The notes: generated by a model from the letters alone, not told the origin. A DNA stretch of 64,000 nt from Lelliottia wanjuensis (GCF_030238365.1 NZ_JASSOT010000068.1:62001-126000); one strand, 5' to 3'; positions 49,702 to 59,494 are shown, numbered from the stretch's first letter. Made by a program: numbers and translations.

Positions 49702-50904
49702 ATGAACACATCAACTTACAACCGCACTCGTTGGCTGACCCTCTTTGGCACCATCGTGACGCAATTTGCGTTGGGATCGGTGTATACCTGGAGCCTGTTT
49801 AACAGCGCGCTCTCCGACAAACTCGGCGCACCGGTGAGTCAGGTCGCGTTCTCCTTCGGCCTGCTGAGCCTCGGGCTGGCGTTGTCCTCCTCCGTCGCCG
49901 GGAAATTGCAGGAGCGTTTTGGCGTGAAGCGCGTCACCATGGCCTCTGGCATTCTGTTAGGTGTCGGCTTCTTCCTGACAGCGCACTCCAGCAACCTGAT
50001 GATGCTCTGGCTGAGTGCCGGTGTGCTGGTCGGTCTGGCGGACGGCGCGGGTTATCTGCTGACCCTGTCGAACTGCGTAAAGTGGTTCCCGGAGCGTAAA
50101 GGCTTGATCTCAGCCTTTTCTATTGGCTCTTATGGCCTGGGCAGCCTCGGGTTTAAATTTATCGACTCCCATCTGCTGACCTCCGTGGGCCTGGAAAAGA
50201 CCTTCATGATCTGGGGCGCTATCGTGCTGGTGATGATTCTGTTCGGCGCGACCCTGATGAAAGATGCCCCGCAGCAGGAAGTCAAAACCGTTAACGGCGT
50301 GGTGGAAAACGACTTCACCCTGGCCCAGTCCATGCGTCAGCCGCAGTACTGGATGCTGGCGGTGATGTTCCTGACCGCGTGCATGAGCGGCCTGTATGTG
50401 ATTGGCGTGGCGAAAGATATTGCACAAGGGATGGTGAAACTGGATGCGCTGACAGCGGCGAATGCGGTGACGGTGATTTCCATCGCGAACCTCTCCGGTC
50501 GTCTGGTGCTGGGTATTCTCTCCGACAAAATCGCCCGTATCCGTGTGATTACGCTCGGGCAAGTGGTTTCTCTGGTCGGGATGGCGGCCCTGCTGTTTGC
50601 CCCGCTGAACGAGATGACCTTCTTCGCGGCGATTGCCTGTGTAGCCTTTAACTTTGGCGGCACCATTACCGTCTTCCCGTCGCTGGTGAGCGAGTTCTTT
50701 GGCCTGAATAATCTGGCGAAGAATTACGGGGTGATTTATTTAGGTTTTGGTATCGGCAGCATCTGCGGGTCGCTGATTGCCTCGCTGTTCGGCGGCTTCT
50801 ATGTCACCTTCTGCGTAATCTTCGCGCTGCTGATTATCTCTCTGGCGCTCTCCACCACCATTCGCCAGCCGCAGCGTGAAGTCTTTAACGAAGCACATGC
50901 CTGA
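49702..50904 (+). CDS. yhjX: Pyruvate-responsive MFS transporter YhjX
   Basis: A 400-residue, 12-helix oxalate/formate-antiporter-family MFS protein. E. coli YhjX is 402 residues, is strongly induced by extracellular pyruvate through YpdAB and is linked to pyruvate transport. Motifs include GSVYTWSLFN and GVKRVTMASG. I chose the ATG at 49702 (MNTSTYNRTRW), with CAGGACAACTGCC before it; the upstream frame lies in the promoter region. Confidence 0.93.
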   Translation: MNTSTYNRTRWLTLFGTIVTQFALGSVYTWSLFNSALSDKLGAPVSQVAFSFGLLSLGLALSSSVAGKLQERFGVKRVTMASGILLGVGFFLTAHSSNLMMLWLSAGVLVGLADGAGYLLTLSNCVKWFPERKGLISAFSIGSYGLGSLGFKFIDSHLLTSVGLEKTFMIWGAIVLVMILFGATLMKDAPQQEVKTVNGVVENDFTLAQSMRQPQYWMLAVMFLTACMSGLYVIGVAKDIAQGMVKLDALTAANAVTVISIANLSGRLVLGILSDKIARIRVITLGQVVSLVGMAALLFAPLNEMTFFAAIACVAFNFGGTITVFPSLVSEFFGLNNLAKNYGVIYLGFGIGSICGSLIASLFGGFYVTFCVIFALLIISLALSTTIRQPQREVFNEAHA

Positions 50905-50914
50905 TGAATGATTG

Positions 50915-50942
50915 AAAAGGCTGGAGTTTCCGGCCTTTTTTT
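50915..50942 (+). terminator. Intrinsic terminator after yhjX
   Basis: AAAAGGCTGG-AGTTT-CCGGCCTTTT (one mismatch) followed by TTT. Confidence 0.88.
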
Positions 50943-51165
50943 CACTGCCTTAACGTCCGTTTTTTGACCCACTCTGTTATCGAACTTGATTTTTTGTAAA
51001 TATCTACTGCAATCACACTCTCTGCTGCCACTTTTCCCCTTCTCTGTGGTCTACTTACCACGCTTTAGACGTTTCTGATAACGATCCCCTGAGCGAATAT
51101 CTACTCTGTTCACTTTTGCAGTCAAAAGTGAATGTCGTGACTGTCCCTTTTTCCGGGTAGCTTGC

Positions 51166-52857
51166 ATGAAATATATTAAATCGATGACTCAACAAAAGCT
51201 GAGTTTTTTGCTGGCGTTGTACATCGGCCTGTTTATGAATGGCGCTGTTTTTTTCCGTCGGTTTGACGGATACGCGCAGGATTTTACCGTCTGGAAAGGA
51301 ATCGCCGCGGTTGTTGAATTGGCCGGTACTGTTCTGGTCACTTTTTTCTTATTACGTCTGCTCTCTCTGTTTGGTCGCCGCATCTGGCGCGTTCTGGCTT
51401 CGCTGGTGGTGCTCTGTTCGGCGGGTGCCAGTTATTACATGACATTTATGAACGTGGTTATTGGCTACGGCATTATTGCCTCAGTCATGACGACGGATAT
51501 CGATCTCTCAAAAGAAGTCGTCGGTCTGCACTTCATCCTGTGGCTGGTGGGCGTGAGCGCGCTGCCGCTGCTGCTGATCTGGAGCAACCGCTGCCGCTAT
51601 ACCTTGCTGCGTCAGATGCGCACGCCGGGGCAGCGTATCAGAAGCGTGGCGATTGTGCTGCTGGCCGGGCTGATGGTCTGGGGCCCGATTCGTCTGCTTG
51701 AAGTGAAGCAGAAGAATGACGAACGTACCTCTGGCGTGGATTTGCCAAGTTACGGTGGCGTAGTCGCCAACTCCTATCTGCCTTCTAACTGGATTTCCGC
51801 GCTGGGCTTATATGCCTGGGCGCAGGTGGATGAGTCCTCGGATAATAAATCCTTGCGGAATCCGGCAAAGGAGTTCACCTACGAAGCCCCGAAAGATATC
51901 GACGATACCTATGTGGTCTTTATCATCGGTGAAACGACGCGCTGGGATCACATGGGGATTCTGGGCTACGATCGTGACACCACACCGAAACTGGCGCAGG
52001 AGAAAAACCTGGTCGCCTATAGAGGTTATTCCTGTGATACAGCGACCAAGCTGTCGCTGCGGTGTATGTTTGTGCGCGAGGGTGGGGCGGATGATAACCC
52101 GCAGCGAACCCTGAAAGAGCAGAACGTCTTCTCGGTGCTGCATCAGCTTGGGTTCAGTGCCGATCTCTATGCGATGCAGAGCGAGATGTGGTTCTACAGC
52201 AACACCATGGCGCAGAACATTGCCTATCGTGAGCAGATCGGTGCCGAGCCGCGTAACCGCGGTAAGAGCGTCGACGATATGCTGTTGATCGACGAGATGA
52301 AGGGTTCTCTGAGCAACAATCAGGATGGTAAACACATGATCATCCTGCATACCAAAGGCTCGCACTTCAACTACACCCAGCGTTATCCGCGCAGCTTTGC
52401 CAAATGGACGCCGGAGTGCGTGGGCGTGGATAAGGATTGCACCAAAGAGCAGCTGATTAACTCGTACGATAACTCGGTGATGTATGTGGATCACTTTATC
52501 GAGAGCGTGATTGACCAGGTGCGCGACAAGAAGGCGATTGTTTTCTATGCCGCCGACCACGGTGAATCGATCAACGATTTTGAGCACCTGCACGGTACGC
52601 CGCGCAAAATGGCGCCACCGGAGCAGTTCCGCGTGCCGATGATGGTCTGGATGTCGGATAAGTATCTGGAGAACCCGGATAAAGAGAAGATGTTCCAGCA
52701 GCTGAAAAAAGAAGCCGCGATGAAGGTACCTCGCCGTCACGTTGAGCTGTACGACACCATTATGGGTTGCCTCGGCTATACCTCGCCAGACGGCGGGATT
52801 AACGAGAATAACAACTGGTGTCACATCCCTGAGGGCGCGTCAAAAGCCGCTAAGTAA
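51166..52857 (+). CDS. eptB: Kdo2-lipid A phosphoethanolamine 7''-transferase EptB
   Basis: A 563-residue inner-membrane enzyme with five N-terminal helices (about residues 10-175) and a periplasmic sulfatase-like domain. The nucleophile Thr257 is in FIIGETTRWDH and metal residues are in AADHGESIND. It adds phosphoethanolamine to the outer Kdo of lipopolysaccharide. In E. coli it is repressed by the sRNA MgrR; the 223-bp upstream region would hold the promoter and that site, but I could not locate it. Conserved order yhjX-eptB-tRNA-dppA. Confidence 0.95.
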   Translation: MKYIKSMTQQKLSFLLALYIGLFMNGAVFFRRFDGYAQDFTVWKGIAAVVELAGTVLVTFFLLRLLSLFGRRIWRVLASLVVLCSAGASYYMTFMNVVIGYGIIASVMTTDIDLSKEVVGLHFILWLVGVSALPLLLIWSNRCRYTLLRQMRTPGQRIRSVAIVLLAGLMVWGPIRLLEVKQKNDERTSGVDLPSYGGVVANSYLPSNWISALGLYAWAQVDESSDNKSLRNPAKEFTYEAPKDIDDTYVVFIIGETTRWDHMGILGYDRDTTPKLAQEKNLVAYRGYSCDTATKLSLRCMFVREGGADDNPQRTLKEQNVFSVLHQLGFSADLYAMQSEMWFYSNTMAQNIAYREQIGAEPRNRGKSVDDMLLIDEMKGSLSNNQDGKHMIILHTKGSHFNYTQRYPRSFAKWTPECVGVDKDCTKEQLINSYDNSVMYVDHFIESVIDQVRDKKAIVFYAADHGESINDFEHLHGTPRKMAPPEQFRVPMMVWMSDKYLENPDKEKMFQQLKKEAAMKVPRRHVELYDTIMGCLGYTSPDGGINENNNWCHIPEGASKAAK

Positions 52858-52948
52858 CCGAGCTGGCGAGTTTCTCGCCAGTCGAATGGCTTTTTGCAGA
52901 TAAGGGATTGACGGGGGCGCACCCCAGCAGTAAGATGCGCTCCGCATT

Positions 52949-53025
52949 CGGCGAGTAGCGCAGCTTGGTAGCGCAACTGGTTTGGGACCAGTGGGTCGGA
53001 GGTTCGAATCCTCTCTCGCCGACCA
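52949..53025 (+). tRNA. proM: tRNA-Pro, anticodon UGG
   Basis: 77 nt with encoded CCA. Acceptor CGGCGAG/CTCGCCG; anticodon stem ACTGG/CCAGT with loop TTTGGGA, so the anticodon is TGG; T-arm GGTTCGAATCC. The sequence agrees with E. coli proM as I recall it, but the location (eptB-dppA) is that of E. coli proK, which has CGG. Confidence 0.96.
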
Positions 53026-53031
53026 CATTCG

Positions 53032-53061
53032 AAAAACCTGCTTTTAAAGCAGGTTTTTTTT
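53032..53061 (+). terminator. Intrinsic terminator after tRNA-Pro
   Basis: AAAAACCTGC-TTTTAAA-GCAGGTTTTT with a further run of T. Confidence 0.92.
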
Positions 53062-53075
53062 CGTCTGGAGTTTGT

Positions 53076-53162
53076 GAGGATGAGAATCTCCGGGGAAGGT
53101 TGCTTTAGCAACGGCCCGCAGGGCGAGCCACGTAGTGGCGAGTCATCCTCTCTCGCCGACCA
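53076..53162 (+). repeat. Structured tRNA-tail repeat (rtT-like)
   Basis: The last 18 bp of the tRNA-Pro (53008-53025) recur exactly at 53145-53162. The 70 bp before this copy form nested palindromes: outer stem GAGGATGA (53076-53083) / TCATCCTC (53143-53150) enclosing hairpins GTTGC-TTTA-GCAAC, GCCC-GCA-GGGC and GCCAC-GTA-GTGGC. That is a cloverleaf-like four-way layout. It resembles in principle the rtT repeats after E. coli tyrT, which also carry a copy of the tRNA 3' end. A terminator follows directly. Confidence 0.75.
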
Positions 53163-53171
53163 GATTTAAAT

Positions 53172-53200
53172 AAGGGCTAACCGCAAGGTTAGCCCTTTTT
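53172..53200 (+). terminator. Intrinsic terminator after the tRNA-tail repeat
   Basis: AAGGGCTAACC (53172-53182) pairs with GGTTAGCCCTT (53187-53197) around GCAA, followed by a T-run. It would end a transcript that passes through the structured repeat. Confidence 0.92.
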
Positions 53201-53783
53201 GCATTATGGGCTTATCCACGCCGACCGGCCAAAACGCTCCTTATCCCCGCATTCCCCTGCCTGTTAACGATTTTGTGACATAATCCATTGTATTTTTTTA
53301 TATATGGATTGATTTTTTTTCGCGTTGCTTATGGATAACCTCAGCATTTTCCGCTGTGCGTTTTAACGTTCGTGGCATTTACTGCGCAGATAATCGCCAT
53401 TCTGTAAGAAAATTTACGCGATCTGAATAAATGTTAATCACTGATTGTTGCGAAATATGAAGAGAGTTGTGCTGCAAGATGAGGAGTAGCATAAATTTCC
53501 CTGCTGAAAATAGACGCCTAAAGTTTTTTTAATCTTTGTTTGCCGTTTCTCACCCTCAACGTAAATCCCCGTCACCTGTATTGACGTTTTCACATTCTGT
53601 TGACAGATTGTAGGGCACGAGGGGCATTTCAGGGAGGATCTGCGCTGCAACTCCGACGCTCTTCTGAAAGGAATCTCCAACCCTTATCACGCCTTCGGGC
53701 ATCACCGACCGGACCGGGTAAAAAATAAATAAAGGTCAGGCGGCGTAACACAACAAAGCAAAACATCACATTGGAGCAGAATA
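53201..53783 (+). promoter_or_regulatory. Long dppA upstream region
   Basis: 583 bp, AT-rich in the middle, with no supportable gene. TTGACA at 53600-53605 is a candidate -35, but the sequence 17 bp on (GGCATT) is a poor -10. Transcription starting near 53620-53635 would leave a leader of about 150-165 nt, as in E. coli. Just before the dppA ribosome site (GGAG at 53773-53776) is a CA-rich stretch, AACACAACAAAGCAAAAC (about 53748-53765), typical of targets of the GU-rich part of sRNA GcvB, which represses dppA in E. coli and Salmonella. Confidence 0.5.
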
Positions 53784-55391
53784 ATGAGTATTTCCTTGAA
53801 GAAGTCAGGGATGCTGAAGCTTGGTCTGAGCCTGGTCGCTCTCACCGTCGCAGCAAGCGTACAGGCAAAAACCCTGGTTTACTGTTCTGAAGGCTCGCCG
53901 GAAGGCTTTAACCCACAGCTGTTCACCTCTGGTACCACGTACGACGCAAGCTCCGTACCTATCTATAACCGTCTGGTTGAATTCAAAACCGGTACCACGG
54001 AAGTGATTCCGGGTCTGGCTGAGAAGTGGGAAGTCAGCGAAGACGGCAAGACCTATACCTTCCATCTTCGCCAGGGCGTGAAGTGGCAGGACAACAAAGA
54101 TTTTAAACCGACGCGTGAGCTGACTGCGGATGACGTTGTCTTCTCCTTCGACCGTCAGAAGAACGCACAGAACCCGTACCACAAAGTCTCTGGCGGCAGC
54201 TATGAGTACTTCGAAGGGATGGGTCTGCCGGATCTGATCACCGAAGTGAAAAAAGTGGACGACAAAACCGTTCAGTTCGTACTGAGCCGTCCAGAAGCGC
54301 CATTCCTGGCTGACCTGGCTATGGACTTCGCCTCTATTCTGTCAAAAGAGTACGCGGACAACATGCTGAAAGCAGGCACCCCGGAAAAAGTGGATCTGAA
54401 CCCAATCGGTACCGGTCCATTCCAGCTGCAGCAGTACCAGAAAGACTCCCGTATTCTGTACAAAGCGTTCGAAGGTTACTGGGGCACTAAGCCGCAGATC
54501 GACCGTCTGGTCTTCTCCATCACGCCTGACGCATCCGTGCGTTACGCCAAACTGCAGAAAAACGAGTGCCAGGTCATGCCGTACCCGAACCCGGCTGACA
54601 TCGCTCGCATGAAGCAGGACAAAAACATCAACCTGCTGGAGCAGGCGGGCCTGAACGTGGGTTACCTCTCCTTCAACACCGAGAAGAAACCGTTTGATGA
54701 CGTGAAAGTGCGTCAGGCGCTGACTTACGCGGTGAACAAAGAAGCGATCATCAAAGCCGTTTACCAGGGCGCGGGTGTGGCTGCTAAGAACCTGATCCCA
54801 CCAACCATGTGGGGCTACAACGACGACGTTAAAGACTACTCCTACGATCCTGAGAAAGCGAAAGCGCTGCTGAAAGAAGCAGGCCAGGATAAAGGCTTTA
54901 CCGTTGAGCTGTGGGCGATGCCAGTACAGCGTCCATATAACCCGAACGCGCGCCGTATGGCGGAAATGGTTCAGGCTGACTGGGCTAAAGTCGGCGTTCA
55001 GGCCAAGATCGTCACTTACGAGTGGGGCGAGTATCTGAAACGCGCCAAAGCAGGTGAGCACCAGGCCGTGATGATGGGCTGGACCGGGGACAATGGGGAT
55101 CCGGACAATTTCTTCGCCACCCTGTTCAGCTGCGCAGCGGCGAAAGACGGTTCTAATTACTCTCGCTGGTGCTACAAGCCGTTTGAAGACCTGATCCAAC
55201 CGGCACGTGCGACCGACGATCACAACAAGCGTATTGAACTGTACAAACAGGCTCAGGTAGTGATGCATGACCAGGCTCCGGCGCTGATCGTGGCTCACTC
55301 CACCGTTTACGAGCCAGTGCGTAAAGAAGTCAAAGGCTATGTGGTTGATCCGTTGGGCAAACACCACTTCGAAAACGTCTCAATCGAATAA
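53784..55391 (+). CDS. dppA: Dipeptide-binding protein DppA
   Basis: A 535-residue periplasmic peptide-binding protein (SBP family 5), also a heme- and chemotaxis-linked receptor in E. coli. The signal peptide covers residues 1-28 (ending VQA; mature KTLVYCSEG). Conserved stretches YNRLVEFKTGT and the SYDPEKAKALLKEAG region are visible. First gene of dppABCDF; strongly expressed, and separated from dppB by a hairpin and REP element that probably keep the dppA message abundant. Confidence 0.97.
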   Translation: MSISLKKSGMLKLGLSLVALTVAASVQAKTLVYCSEGSPEGFNPQLFTSGTTYDASSVPIYNRLVEFKTGTTEVIPGLAEKWEVSEDGKTYTFHLRQGVKWQDNKDFKPTRELTADDVVFSFDRQKNAQNPYHKVSGGSYEYFEGMGLPDLITEVKKVDDKTVQFVLSRPEAPFLADLAMDFASILSKEYADNMLKAGTPEKVDLNPIGTGPFQLQQYQKDSRILYKAFEGYWGTKPQIDRLVFSITPDASVRYAKLQKNECQVMPYPNPADIARMKQDKNINLLEQAGLNVGYLSFNTEKKPFDDVKVRQALTYAVNKEAIIKAVYQGAGVAAKNLIPPTMWGYNDDVKDYSYDPEKAKALLKEAGQDKGFTVELWAMPVQRPYNPNARRMAEMVQADWAKVGVQAKIVTYEWGEYLKRAKAGEHQAVMMGWTGDNGDPDNFFATLFSCAAAKDGSNYSRWCYKPFEDLIQPARATDDHNKRIELYKQAQVVMHDQAPALIVAHSTVYEPVRKEVKGYVVDPLGKHHFENVSIE

Positions 55392-55404
55392 TTAAAAATG
55401 TAAG

Positions 55405-55420
55405 GGGTACGTGAGTACCC
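55405..55420 (+). repeat. Hairpin after dppA
   Basis: GGGTAC-GTGA-GTACCC, a perfect 6-bp stem with a GNRA tetraloop, 14 bp after the dppA stop and without a T-run. Likely an RNA-stabilising structure rather than a terminator. Confidence 0.6.
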
Positions 55421-55423
55421 TAG

Positions 55424-55490
55424 TGCCCGGCGGCGCTGCGCTTGCGCGGGCCTACGAGAGTAGGCCGGGTAAGCGTAGCGTCACCCGGCA
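55424..55490. repeat. REP-type element (BIME) between dppA and dppB
   Basis: TGCCCGGCGGCGCTGCGC / GCGCGGGCCTAC and an inverted copy GTAGGCCGGGTAAGCGTAGC ... ACCCGGCA. Same family as at 11373, 27732 and 44393. Its location after the binding-protein gene suits differential mRNA stability within the operon. Confidence 0.85.
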
Positions 55491-55549
55491 GTTGTGAGCA
55501 ATACAGACGCACGGTTCCAGGCTGTGAGTCTCTAGAGAGAGTACGGGAT

Positions 55550-56569
55550 ATGTTGCAGTTCATCCTCCGACGTCTGGGACTTGTCATCCCCACGTTTATC
55601 GGTATCACCCTTCTCACTTTTGCCTTCGTCCATATGATCCCCGGCGACCCGGTAATGATTATGGCGGGTGAGCGTGGTATCTCCCCTGAACGCCATGCGC
55701 AGCTGCTGGCCGAACTCGGCCTCGATAAGCCGATGTGGCAGCAGTACCTCCACTATATCTGGGGCGTATTGCACGGTGATTTAGGGATTTCGCTGAAAAG
55801 CCGTCTTCCGGTGTGGGACGAGTTTGTGCCGCGTTTTAAAGCGACGCTGGAACTCGGTATCTGCGCCATGATTTTCGCCGTTGCTGTCGGTATTCCCGTC
55901 GGTGTACTGGCTGCGGTTAAGCGCGGCTCTATCTTCGATCACACCGCCGTTGGCCTGGCGCTGACCGGTTACTCCATGCCTATCTTCTGGTGGGGCATGA
56001 TGCTGATCATGCTGGTCTCGGTGCAGCTCAACCTGACGCCGGTCTCCGGGCGCGTGAGCGACATGGTGTTCCTCGATGACTCCAACCCGCTCACCGGCTT
56101 TATGCTGATTGATACGGCGATCTGGGGCGAAGAAGGCAACTTCATTGATGCGCTGGCGCACATGATCCTGCCTGCAATGGTGCTCGGGACAATTCCGTTA
56201 GCGGTGATCGTGCGTATGACCCGTTCGTCGATGCTGGAAGTGCTGGGTGAGGATTATATCCGTACCGCTCGCGCCAAAGGGCTGACCCGTATGCGCGTCA
56301 TTATCGTCCATGCCTTGCGTAACGCGATGCTGCCGGTGGTGACCGTTATTGGTCTGCAGGTGGGAACCTTGCTGGCCGGGGCGATCCTGACTGAAACCAT
56401 CTTCTCCTGGCCGGGCCTGGGACGTTGGCTGATCGACGCGCTGCAGCGCCGTGATTATCCGGTTGTGCAGGGCGGTGTGTTGCTGGTGGCGACGATGATT
56501 ATCCTCGTCAACCTGCTGGTCGATCTGCTGTACGGCGTGGTGAACCCGCGTATTCGTCATAAGAAGTAA
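55550..56569 (+). CDS. dppB: Dipeptide ABC transporter permease DppB
   Basis: A 339-residue inner-membrane permease (BPD_transp_1) with about six helices and the cytoplasmic EAA-type loop (YIRTARAKGLTRMRVI). The ATG at 55550 gives exactly the E. coli length; the frame runs upstream through the REP element, which is not coding. Pairs with DppC. Confidence 0.95.
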   Translation: MLQFILRRLGLVIPTFIGITLLTFAFVHMIPGDPVMIMAGERGISPERHAQLLAELGLDKPMWQQYLHYIWGVLHGDLGISLKSRLPVWDEFVPRFKATLELGICAMIFAVAVGIPVGVLAAVKRGSIFDHTAVGLALTGYSMPIFWWGMMLIMLVSVQLNLTPVSGRVSDMVFLDDSNPLTGFMLIDTAIWGEEGNFIDALAHMILPAMVLGTIPLAVIVRMTRSSMLEVLGEDYIRTARAKGLTRMRVIIVHALRNAMLPVVTVIGLQVGTLLAGAILTETIFSWPGLGRWLIDALQRRDYPVVQGGVLLVATMIILVNLLVDLLYGVVNPRIRHKK

Positions 56570-56578
56570 GGGGCCATC

Positions 56579-57481
56579 ATGTCACAAGTTACTCAAAATA
56601 AAGCTGTTGCTGCCCCGGTGCCAATGACGCCGCTGCAGGAGTTCTGGCACTACTTCAAACGCAACAAGGGCGCGGTGGTCGGGCTGGTGTATGTCACCAT
56701 CATGATCATTATTGCCGTGTTTGCGAACTTCCTCGCACCTTTCAACCCGGCGGATCAGTTCCGCGACGTGCTGCTGGCGCCGCCAGCCTGGCAGGATGGC
56801 GGCACCCTCACCCATCTGCTCGGTACGGACGACGTGGGCCGCGATGTGCTGTCGCGCCTGATGTACGGTGCGCGTCTGTCGCTGCTGGTGGGCTGTCTGG
56901 TGGTGGTGCTGTCGCTGATCCTGGGGGTTATCCTCGGACTGGTGGCGGGCTACTTCGGCGGTCTGGTCGATAACATCATTATGCGTATCGTCGACATCAT
57001 GCTGGCGCTGCCGAGCCTGCTGCTGGCGCTGGTGCTGGTGGCGGTGTTTGGGCCGTCGATCGGTAACGCAGCACTTGCCCTGACGTTCGTTGCACTCCCG
57101 CATTACGTACGATTGACGCGTGCGGCGGTGCTGGTGGAAGTGAACCGCGATTACGTCACCGCTTCACGCGTGGCGGGTGCGGGCGCGCTGCGCCAGATGT
57201 TCGTCAATATTCTCCCGAACTGCCTTGCGCCGCTGATTGTTCAGGCGTCGCTCGGTTTCTCTAACGCCATTCTCGATATGGCTGCTCTTGGCTTCCTGGG
57301 CATGGGTGCGCAGCCGCCAACACCGGAGTGGGGCACGATGCTCGCCGATGTGTTGCAGTTCGCGCAAAGCGCGTGGTGGGTCGTGACCTTCCCGGGTCTG
57401 GCGATCCTCCTGACGGTGCTGGCATTTAACCTGATGGGTGATGGTCTGCGTGATGCACTTGATCCCAAACTGAAGCAGTAA
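56579..57481 (+). CDS. dppC: Dipeptide ABC transporter permease DppC
   Basis: A 300-residue permease with an N-terminal cytoplasmic segment, about six helices and the EAA loop ([23 protein letters not shown]). The [20 protein letters not shown] region is typical of OppC/DppC. 9 bp after dppB. Confidence 0.95.
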   Translation: MSQVTQNKAVAAPVPMTPLQEFWHYFKRNKGAVVGLVYVTIMIIIAVFANFLAPFNPADQFRDVLLAPPAWQDGGTLTHLLGTDDVGRDVLSRLMYGARLSLLVGCLVVVLSLILGVILGLVAGYFGGLVDNIIMRIVDIMLALPSLLLALVLVAVFGPSIGNAALALTFVALPHYVRLTRAAVLVEVNRDYVTASRVAGAGALRQMFVNILPNCLAPLIVQASLGFSNAILDMAALGFLGMGAQPPTPEWGTMLADVLQFAQSAWWVVTFPGLAILLTVLAFNLMGDGLRDALDPKLKQ

Positions 57482-57491
57482 GAGGCACGAG

Positions 57492-58475
57492 ATGGCGTTA
57501 TTAAATGTAGATAAATTATCGGTGCACTTCGGTGACGTGGGCTCCGAGTTTCGTGCCGTAGACCGTATCAGCTACAGCGTGAATCAGGGTGAAGTGGTCG
57601 GTATCGTGGGCGAGTCTGGCTCCGGTAAATCCGTCAGTTCACTGGCGATTATGGGGCTGATTGATTATCCGGGCCGCGTGATGGCGGAAAGCCTGGAGTT
57701 TAACGGCCAGGATCTGAAGCGTATCTCCGAGAAGCAGCGCCGCCAGCTGGTGGGCGCTGAAGTGGCGATGATCTTCCAGGACCCGATGACCAGCCTTAAC
57801 CCGTGCTACACCGTCGGTTTCCAGATTATGGAAGCGATCAAGGTGCATCAGGGCGGCAACAAGAAAACCCGTCGCCAGCGCGCGATCGACCTGCTCACGC
57901 AGGTGGGGATCCCTGACCCGGCGTCGCGTCTGGACGTGTATCCGCACCAGCTGTCCGGTGGGATGAGCCAGCGAGTGATGATCGCCATGGCGATTGCCTG
58001 TCGGCCAAAACTGCTGATTGCAGATGAACCGACGACGGCGCTGGACGTGACCATTCAGGCGCAGATCATCGAACTGCTGCTTGAGCTGCAGCAAAAAGAG
58101 AATATGGCGCTGGTATTGATTACTCACGATCTGGCGCTGGTAGCGGAAGCCGCGCACAAAATCATCGTGATGTATGCCGGACAAGTGGTGGAGGCCGGGA
58201 GCTCGCACGATATCTTCCGTGCGCCGCGTCATCCCTATACTCAGGCGCTGCTGCGTGCGCTGCCGGAGTTTGCTCAGGATAAAGCGCGTCTGGCGTCACT
58301 GCCTGGCGTCGTTCCTGGCAAATATGACCGCCCGACGGGCTGTCTGCTGAATCCGCGCTGCCCGTATGCCACCGATAAGTGTCGTGCTGAAGAGCCAGAG
58401 CTGAATACCCTCCACGATGGCCGTCAGTCGAAATGTCACTACCCACTTGATGATGCCGGGAGGCCAACACTATGA
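57492..58475 (+). CDS. dppD: Dipeptide ABC transporter ATPase DppD
   Basis: A 327-residue oligopeptide-type ATPase: Walker A GESGSGKS (40-47), signature LSGGMSQR, Walker [13 protein letters not shown], then the C-terminal oligopeptide-transporter extension with the Cys-rich [15 protein letters not shown] segment that in relatives binds an iron-sulfur cluster. Its end overlaps dppF by 4 bp (ATGA). Confidence 0.96.
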   Translation: MALLNVDKLSVHFGDVGSEFRAVDRISYSVNQGEVVGIVGESGSGKSVSSLAIMGLIDYPGRVMAESLEFNGQDLKRISEKQRRQLVGAEVAMIFQDPMTSLNPCYTVGFQIMEAIKVHQGGNKKTRRQRAIDLLTQVGIPDPASRLDVYPHQLSGGMSQRVMIAMAIACRPKLLIADEPTTALDVTIQAQIIELLLELQQKENMALVLITHDLALVAEAAHKIIVMYAGQVVEAGSSHDIFRAPRHPYTQALLRALPEFAQDKARLASLPGVVPGKYDRPTGCLLNPRCPYATDKCRAEEPELNTLHDGRQSKCHYPLDDAGRPTL

Positions 58476-59485
58476 GTACGCAAGAGGCCACCAAACACCA
58501 GCACCTGTTGCAGGCCATCGATCTGAAAAAACACTACCCGGTGAAGAAGGGGATTTTTGCCCCGGAACGCCTGGTAAAAGCGCTGGATGGGGTGTCGTTT
58601 ACCCTTGAGCGCGGCAAAACGCTGGCCGTGGTGGGGGAATCTGGCTGTGGGAAATCCACACTGGGTCGTCTGCTGACGATGATTGAAACCCCAACCGGCG
58701 GCGAGCTGTACTATCAGGGCCAGGATCTGCTCAAGCACGATCCGCAGGCGCAAAAGCTGCGTCGGCAGAAAATCCAGATCGTGTTCCAGAACCCGTACGG
58801 TTCTCTGAACCCGCGCAAAAAAGTGGGACAGATTCTGGAAGAGCCGCTGCAGATTAACAGCGATCTCAACAAAGAGCAGCGCCGTGAAAAAGCGCTGGCG
58901 ATGATGGCGAAAGTGGGGCTCAAAACCGAGCACTACGACCGTTATCCGCACATGTTCTCTGGCGGCCAGCGTCAGCGTATCGCCATTGCCCGTGGCCTGA
59001 TGCTCGACCCGGATGTGGTGATTGCCGATGAACCGGTCTCTGCGCTCGACGTCTCCGTGCGTGCGCAGGTGCTGAACCTGATGATGGATTTGCAGCAGGA
59101 TCTGGGGCTGTCGTATGTGTTTATCTCCCACGATCTGTCGGTGGTGGAGCACATCGCCGATGAAGTGATGGTGATGTACCTGGGCCGCTGTGTGGAGAAG
59201 GGGACCAAAGACCAGATCTTTAATAATCCTCGTCATCCGTACACCCAGGCGCTGCTCTCTGCCACACCGCGCCTGAACCCGGACGATCGCCGCGAACGTA
59301 TAAAGCTGACGGGCGAGCTGCCGAGTCCGCTGAACCCGCCACCGGGCTGTGCGTTCAACGCGCGTTGTCGTCGCCGCTTCGGTCCTTGTACTCAGCTGCA
59401 GCCGCAGTTGAAAGACTACGGCGGTCAACTGGTGGCCTGCTTTGCGGTCGACCAGGATGAAAACGGTGAAAAACCGCACGCATAA
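58472..59485 (+). CDS. dppF: Dipeptide ABC transporter ATPase DppF
   Basis: A 337-residue partner ATPase of DppD: Walker [10 protein letters not shown] (55-63), signature FSGGQRQRI, Walker [12 protein letters not shown] and the C-terminal [15 protein letters not shown] segment. Last gene of dppABCDF. Downstream the synteny differs from E. coli: the convergent neighbour is coaA rather than yhjV. Confidence 0.96.
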   Translation: MSTQEATKHQHLLQAIDLKKHYPVKKGIFAPERLVKALDGVSFTLERGKTLAVVGESGCGKSTLGRLLTMIETPTGGELYYQGQDLLKHDPQAQKLRRQKIQIVFQNPYGSLNPRKKVGQILEEPLQINSDLNKEQRREKALAMMAKVGLKTEHYDRYPHMFSGGQRQRIAIARGLMLDPDVVIADEPVSALDVSVRAQVLNLMMDLQQDLGLSYVFISHDLSVVEHIADEVMVMYLGRCVEKGTKDQIFNNPRHPYTQALLSATPRLNPDDRRERIKLTGELPSPLNPPPGCAFNARCRRRFGPCTQLQPQLKDYGGQLVACFAVDQDENGEKPHA

Positions 59486-59494
59486 CGCGTAAAC

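Noticed and set aside
53008..53162. tRNA-Pro direct repeat as the att sites of an integrated island
   Set aside because: Only about 120 bp lie between the copies, with no integrase or cargo; a tRNA-tail repeat or a decayed remnant explains it better.
54342..55367. 341-codon open frame antisense to dppA
   Set aside because: Composition follows the dppA codons; there is no domain and no ribosome site.
55442..55549. Upstream extension of the dppB frame
   Set aside because: It runs through the REP element and lacks a ribosome site; the ATG at 55550 gives the family length.
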